Both the position numbers and the translations under genes were made by a program. Of a DNA stretch of 9,922 nt, positions 6,118 to 9,922 are shown in pieces; within the stretch, counting starts at the first letter, position 1; each line of letters begins with the position of its first letter. Below the pieces are notes generated by a model, which ran no database searches, had not been told where the DNA came from, and saw nothing but the letters and a program-made list of their open reading frames with translations. The stretch is taken from NCBI GenBank assembly GCA_001774245.1, contig MEZF01000014.1:1-9922 (forward strand). The letters run 5' to 3'. The DNA is from Candidatus Bathyarchaeota archaeon RBG_13_52_12 (GTDB lineage: Archaea; Thermoproteota; Bathyarchaeia; TCS64).

Positions 6118-8745
6118 TTGGATCTGGATACTGAAATGTTGGGCATAAATTTTGAGAGTAAAACCATACCCACGGTCATTAAAGCAGCTGCAATGCATTA
6201 CCCAAAATTAGTGGCCATTGAAGAGCCCGAACGGAGGCCATTGAGTTACGAGAATTTAGAGGAACAAGTAGGCTACACTGCGAGGCACCTCAGAGGCTAC
6301 AGAATAGCTAGAAACGACCGAGTCGCCGTAATTCTGCCAAACGGATCTGTGATGGCTGTAGCGTTCCTAGGCATATCAAGCTGCGCTACGTGCGCCCCAA
6401 TAGATCCGCAGATCAAACCCGGGGAGTTAAAGTCCCTTCTTATTCACATGAAGGCGAAAGCTTTAGTTACAATTGCTGATGTCGATGCGGACCTTATTAA
6501 TGTCGCTGATGAACTCGGAGTCAAGAAGATTTTATTGAAGCCGGATACGAATCAGGCTGGAAGATACCGCTTCAACGATGAAGGAGACAATAACTCAGTT
6601 GTTGAATACGCATATCCCGATGACATTGCACTAATTCTACATACCAGCGGTACAACGGCTCTCCCGAAGAGGGTACCACTGACCCACGCGAACCTCTGCC
6701 AGTCTGCTAGGAACATAGCTGAGAGCCTTGTGTTAACGGCTAACGATCGGTGCCTGAATGTGATGCCCCTCTTTCACATACACGGGTTGATTGGGTGCCT
6801 GCTCTCAAACATCACAGTGGGCGCCTCAACCATATGCTCGAGGGGGTTCCACGATAAGGTCTTCTTCGATCATTTGAGCACACTCAAACCCACGTGGTAC
6901 TCAGCGGTCCCCAGCATGCATCAGGCCATCCTTCACAACGGCCGAGGAATGGGTGCCAAAATCGAGCATAGTCTACGCTTCGTAAGATCTTGTTCCGCGG
7001 CCCTTCCCCCACAAGTGATGGAGGGCCTCGAAGAGCTATTCGGCGTCCCAGTCGTTGAAGCGTATGGGATGACCGAGGCCTCACATCAAATAGCTATTAA
7101 CCCTCTCCCACCCAAGCAGAGGAAGCCCAAGTCCGTCGGGTTATCCTCAGGCACAGATGTGTCAGTAATGTCTGACGACGGTACACTACTGCCCTCGGGT
7201 GAATTGGGTGAGATCGTCGTCAAGGGGCCAACTATTACTAGGGGTTATGAGGAAAACCCTGAGGCAAACTCCAAGGCCTTCATTGACGGTTGGTTCAGAA
7301 CAGGAGATCAGGGCTATCTAGATTCCGAGGGCTACATATTCCTCACCGACAGGATCAAGGAAATTATCAATCGGGGCGGGGAGAAGATCTCCCCACGAGA
7401 AGTAGATGAAGTCTTACTCAGCCACCCCTCAATCCAGCAAGTAGTCACTTTCCCCATACCAGACGATAGACTTGGAGAGGAGGTCGCAGCCGCTGTAGTT
7501 GTGAGAAAAAACACCGAAGTCACTGAGTGGGAATTACAGAGGTATGTATCGACTAGATTATCGTCCTTCAAGGTACCTCGGAGATTATTCTTCGTTAACG
7601 AGATACCCAAGGGTCCAACTGGCAAGGTCCAGAGAAAAATAATGGCGCAGAGGTTTAATGTAGACAAATATAGGGTCGAAGACGTTGAGCCAGTCTCGGA
7701 ATACAAGACGCCGGCAAATGATTTGGAGAAGGGCCTGGTTGAGATCTGGTCAAGGGCGCTGAAGATAAAGAAGATCGGTGTAGTTGACAACTACTTCTCC
7801 CTGGGGGGCGATTCCCTGAGAGCGGAGGAGATCGTGTCCGAGATCTCGAAGATATACGGGATCAGCAGAATCCCAATAGTGATCTTCATACACGCGCCAA
7901 CTATCGAGAAGATGGCACTCTTACTATCGAAGGAAACTACGGGTCTAGACTCAATAATGGTTTGCATGCAGCCAAGGGGAGACGGTGCACCATTATTCCT
8001 CATACATGCATGCGAAGGTGAAGTCTTATTCTTCAAAGATCTCGTCCGCCACCTGGGAAAGGAGCGCCCCATCTACGCATTTAGAGCTCCCTTCCTGGCT
8101 GGAGAGGAGATACCCGTAAACGTCGTACAGGAATACGCGAGTCGATACATTAAAGAGTTGAGCAATAATCGGAGGGGGCACCCAATCACCTTAATTGGAG
8201 CGGGGCCCGGAGGGCTAATCGCCCTAGAGATGGCTAAACAGTTGGAGACCCCCGATTTAAAGGTCATAATGATCGAGACGCAGCACCCAACTGCCTACTC
8301 AACCTATATTAGAGAACCTCAGAGACGCGTTGAGCGATTTATCCAAGCAATCCGCTTAAAACCCAACCACGCCTACGCGATTGTAAGGGACAGAAGGCTA
8401 TGGAGAACTCTCCAGAACATAGTCAGAGAGCAAACATACAACATAACCACCCAGAGGAGGTTAATTGTAAAGTTGAACAATGCCGTGCGGAATTACAACC
8501 CTATGACATATGACTCCCCAGTACTACTATTTCTATCGCAGAAGGGGGCTTACTACCCCGGTGAGCCATTACCTAGAGTCAAGGAAATGTCAAAGTTCCT
8601 AAGGGGTAGAGTTGAGACACACGTGATTCAAGGAGAACACTTGAACATTCTGAAGGAGCCCGGGGTCCAAAAAATTGCGGAAACAATCAGAAGGTACATT
8701 AATGAACGCGCCACTCAGACGAGTCACACTACCATTGGTAATTAA
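6118..8745 (+). CDS. Adenylation - carrier - thioesterase-like fusion (NRPS-like A-T-TE)
   Basis: This 875-residue protein has three domains. The adenylation domain (about 8-513) activates a carboxylic acid as an acyl-AMP. Visible motifs are HTSGTTALPKR (175-185, P-loop K184), EAYGMTEASH (314-323), GWFRTGD (391-397), DRIKEIINRGGEKI (411-424) and the catalytic-loop lysine K503 in GPTGKVQRK. It resembles the AAE3/Pcs60 oxalyl-CoA synthetase group more than amino-acid-activating NRPS domains. The carrier domain (about 532-605) has DNYFSLGGDSLRAEE, with S566 as the phosphopantetheine site. The C-terminal alpha/beta-hydrolase (about 622-865) resembles type I thioesterases, with PLFLIH at the start and GEHLNIL carrying the conserved His (H841), but the GxSxG elbow reads GAGPGG (G696 for Ser) and the usual Asp is E720, so hydrolysis is doubtful. 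The start is TTG 6118; ATG 6136 is as likely. It is divergent from the glycosyltransferases. The substrate is unknown; acyl loading for transfer to another molecule is inferred. Confidence 0.88.
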   Translation: MDLDTEMLGINFESKTIPTVIKAAAMHYPKLVAIEEPERRPLSYENLEEQVGYTARHLRGYRIARNDRVAVILPNGSVMAVAFLGISSCATCAPIDPQIKPGELKSLLIHMKAKALVTIADVDADLINVADELGVKKILLKPDTNQAGRYRFNDEGDNNSVVEYAYPDDIALILHTSGTTALPKRVPLTHANLCQSARNIAESLVLTANDRCLNVMPLFHIHGLIGCLLSNITVGASTICSRGFHDKVFFDHLSTLKPTWYSAVPSMHQAILHNGRGMGAKIEHSLRFVRSCSAALPPQVMEGLEELFGVPVVEAYGMTEASHQIAINPLPPKQRKPKSVGLSSGTDVSVMSDDGTLLPSGELGEIVVKGPTITRGYEENPEANSKAFIDGWFRTGDQGYLDSEGYIFLTDRIKEIINRGGEKISPREVDEVLLSHPSIQQVVTFPIPDDRLGEEVAAAVVVRKNTEVTEWELQRYVSTRLSSFKVPRRLFFVNEIPKGPTGKVQRKIMAQRFNVDKYRVEDVEPVSEYKTPANDLEKGLVEIWSRALKIKKIGVVDNYFSLGGDSLRAEEIVSEISKIYGISRIPIVIFIHAPTIEKMALLLSKETTGLDSIMVCMQPRGDGAPLFLIHACEGEVLFFKDLVRHLGKERPIYAFRAPFLAGEEIPVNVVQEYASRYIKELSNNRRGHPITLIGAGPGGLIALEMAKQLETPDLKVIMIETQHPTAYSTYIREPQRRVERFIQAIRLKPNHAYAIVRDRRLWRTLQNIVREQTYNITTQRRLIVKLNNAVRNYNPMTYDSPVLLFLSQKGAYYPGEPLPRVKEMSKFLRGRVETHVIQGEHLNILKEPGVQKIAETIRRYINERATQTSHTTIGN

Positions 8746-8854
8746 TTATCTCGTTTCATCATATTACTACATAATAACGTCGAAAAAGAGTCTGAGAATT
8801 TGAGTGAATTAAGCTATGTTAATATATCACATTAATACGTATGATGCTTCCATA

Positions 8855-8869
8855 ATATTATTTAAAATG
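8855..8869 (+). promoter_or_regulatory. TATA-like box for the TIR gene
   Basis: ATATTATTTAAAATG is centred about 35 bp before ATG 8898, so the transcript would start a few bases upstream of the gene and have a very short leader. The surrounding region is extremely A/T-rich, so the exact box is uncertain. Confidence 0.35.
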
Positions 8870-8872
8870 TTA

Positions 8873-8897
8873 TAGACCATAATTATTTGATAAATAG
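8873..8897 (+). repeat. Inverted repeat copy R (pairs with 5908-5932)
   Basis: TAGACCATAA plus an A/T-rich 15-mer sits immediately before ATG 8898 of the TIR gene. It is the partner of the minus-strand copy upstream of the glycosyltransferase operon; 20 of 25 aligned positions agree. Chance similarity in A/T-rich DNA could explain the last 15 positions, less easily the GACC-containing first ten. Confidence 0.4.
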
Positions 8898-9569
8898 ATG
8901 TTTGAGTTTAAAATACTAATTTCAAACTCAGATCAAGATATAAAATTAGCGCAGCTTATTAAAGATACACTTGCTAGAATAGGTGAATTAAAACCATATC
9001 TTTCATCAGAGTATCCAAGTAAAGACAAGAATTTAGTTGAAAAGACAAGGAACGCCATAGAAGACTGCGATTTTATGATAACGTTACTTACAAAAAACTC
9101 TGTTAAAGATCAGTATGTTAATCAAGGAATTGGTTATGCAATTAAAACAAGAGAATTAAAAAATCAATTTAAAATGATTTATTTAATAGAGGATAACTTG
9201 AACCCGAGTGGGTTAATTAATTATAAAACAGAACAAGTGATTAAAATAGATAAAAATAAATCCGAACTGGTTTTACATAATTTAATATGGAATATAAGAA
9301 AAAACATACCAAATGGCTTAAACAGTAACATCTTGAAACTAAAAATAAAATGCTGTAATTGTAATGACCTTATGGGGAATCCTAATGAATACTTCGGCTT
9401 TGTACCTTCACAAACGGACATTAAAAAGAGTTATTCCATAAACAAGCACTCATTAAGTTATTACTGTCCTTATTGCGCAGCTGTAAACGAAATAAACATT
9501 TTAACATTTGAAAATATATCTTTGAAGCGTAATAGAACGATGGTTGTGGAAGAGCAAGTAAAAAAATAG
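8898..9569 (+). CDS. TIR-domain protein with C-terminal zinc knuckle
   Basis: The first 135 or so of 223 residues form a TIR-like flavodoxin-fold domain. KILISNSDQD (5-14) stands for the usual KIFISYSSKD, then come an acidic helix, NAIEDCDFMITLLTKNS (52-68), QYVNQGIGYAI (72-82) and the strand MIYLIEDN (93-100). In NAD-cleaving TIRs the catalytic Glu lies in this W/YVxxEI.xA helix; here that position is G77 (codon GGA at 9126-9128), so NADase activity is doubtful. The C-terminal part (about 148-223) has C152-x2-C155 and C190-x2-C193, a likely zinc-binding treble-clef or ribbon. ATG 8898 is the only sensible start. The gene is by far the most A/T-rich here, with AAA/AAT/ATA-heavy codon use, indicating foreign origin. 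Archaeal and bacterial TIR proteins often act in anti-viral defence; whether this one does is inference. No effector or partner is obvious next to it besides the A-T-TE gene. Confidence 0.75.
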   Translation: MFEFKILISNSDQDIKLAQLIKDTLARIGELKPYLSSEYPSKDKNLVEKTRNAIEDCDFMITLLTKNSVKDQYVNQGIGYAIKTRELKNQFKMIYLIEDNLNPSGLINYKTEQVIKIDKNKSELVLHNLIWNIRKNIPNGLNSNILKLKIKCCNCNDLMGNPNEYFGFVPSQTDIKKSYSINKHSLSYYCPYCAAVNEINILTFENISLKRNRTMVVEEQVKK

Positions 9570-9570
9570 T

Positions 9571-9586
9571 CATATTTTTTATATTA
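9571..9586 (+). terminator. T-rich terminator of the TIR gene
   Basis: A run of six T (9575-9580) within catattttttatatta starts two bases after the TIR stop codon. Archaeal RNA polymerase terminates at T-rich non-template tracts without needing a hairpin, so this is a good candidate. Confidence 0.5.
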
Positions 9587-9739
9587 ATCAAATAGTTTAC
9601 ATCTGCTTCATAATTATGTTATTTTCATCTTTTCAAACGTGCACAACCGGATATATGACTCAATTTTGTTCGCATACATGATGGGCGAGCGAACTCCTAA
9701 ATAGAGCTACTTGGAGAGACGTAGTTTTAAGAGATGGTC
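9587..9739. other. Convergent intergenic region, no gene seen
   Basis: This space lies between the TIR gene and the 3' end of the transporter. It changes from A/T-rich to mixed composition near 9640, which may mark the right edge of the accessory region. Two short inverted pairs are visible: CTCC (9694-9697) with GGAG (9713-9716), and GAGAC (9716-9720) with GTCTC (9737-9741). The second reaches into the transporter stop codon and might help its termination. No tRNA 3' half was recognised. Confidence 0.3.
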
Positions 9740-9922
9740 TCAGGCGAGGGCGGCGATGATGTATACCCCAGTGAATATTGCGGCGGATCCAAGGAGTCGA
9801 GGTGCACCGTAGCCCTCACCTAGTAACGCTACGCCAAGGAGGGCGCCGATCACCACGCTAACCTGCCTAAACGCGAGAATGTAACCAACTGAAGCGAGTG
9901 TCATGGCGACTAGTACAAGGAG
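9740..9922 (-). CDS. EamA/DMT-type transporter, C-terminal end (partial)
   Basis: The last 60 codons of a minus-strand gene run off the window edge and end at TGA (9742-9740). They encode almost only hydrophobic residues arranged as two or three membrane helices: LLVLVAMTLASVGYILAF, then VSVVIGALLGVALLGEG, then LLGSAAIFTGVYIIAALA. A small-residue helix ending in LLGEG (the usual LLGE turn) followed by GxxLIxxGVYxI is the typical last part of EamA-domain drug/metabolite transporters, which move small solutes across the cytoplasmic membrane. The composition is G/C-rich like the TFB end of the window, so it probably belongs to the core chromosome. The substrate cannot be inferred. Confidence 0.65.
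   Translation of the reverse strand, partial: LLVLVAMTLASVGYILAFRQVSVVIGALLGVALLGEGYGAPRLLGSAAIFTGVYIIAALA

Noticed and set aside
7332..8267. Minus-strand open frames of 64 to 152 codons inside the A-T-TE gene
   Set aside because: They are complementary-strand shadows of conserved adenylation, carrier and thioesterase motifs and have no recognisable domains.
6065..8775. Shared ATTACTAC-type strings upstream (6076-6083) and downstream (8763-8770) of the A-T-TE gene as direct repeats
   Set aside because: The match is eight to nine bases in A/T-rich DNA with no extension, so it is probably chance.
1..9922. CRISPR array or tandem repeats
   Set aside because: No set of regularly spaced direct repeats was seen on reading through the window; the only repeats found are the short ones listed.

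Overview
The window is archaeal. It carries transcription factor B (TFB, the archaeal homologue of TFIIB), a DUF373 family membrane protein that I know from archaea, a tRNA-Gln with an encoded CCA end, and A/T-rich TATA boxes about 25-30 bp upstream of expected transcription starts. I cannot assign a lineage with confidence; a TACK-type archaeon is only a guess.

Layout. (1) Positions 30-2416 are a conventional chromosomal segment: TFB and then the DUF373 protein on the minus strand, each with its own TATA box, and an intact tRNA-Gln(CTG) on the plus strand. (2) Positions 2593-3280 hold a minus-strand CGNR zinc-finger regulator of a type best known from bacteria, with three copies of a 9-bp repeat around its TATA box. 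(3) Positions 3281-3540 have no intact gene. They hold a near-palindromic hairpin and perhaps the decayed C-terminal end of a transposon gene. (4) Positions 3541-5841 are two minus-strand GT-B (GT4-like) glycosyltransferases in a tight, probably translationally coupled operon. (5) Divergent from them, 6118-8745 is an 875-residue adenylation - carrier - thioesterase protein, a minimal NRPS-like or acyl-loading enzyme. (6) Positions 8898-9569 encode a very A/T-rich TIR-domain protein with a C-terminal CxxC...CxxC zinc knuckle. (7) Positions 9740-9922 (minus) are the last 60 codons of an EamA/DMT-type transporter.

From about 3.2 to 9.7 kb, base composition changes sharply from gene to gene. The TIR gene and the upstream glycosyltransferase are strongly A/T-rich, while the flanking TFB, DUF373 and transporter genes are G/C-richer. 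With the relic-like sequence and outward-facing repeats this suggests an accessory region assembled by transfer.

The most unusual points are two enzyme-like domains that have lost catalytic residues. The thioesterase-like domain of the 875-residue protein has Gly where the nucleophilic Ser should be and Glu for the catalytic Asp. The TIR domain has Gly where NAD-cleaving TIRs carry the catalytic Glu. A plausible but unproven reading is that the glycosyltransferases build a surface glycan or glycolipid, the A-T-TE protein activates a carboxylic acid onto its own carrier for transfer to another molecule, and the TIR protein is a separate sensor or defence-type gene.
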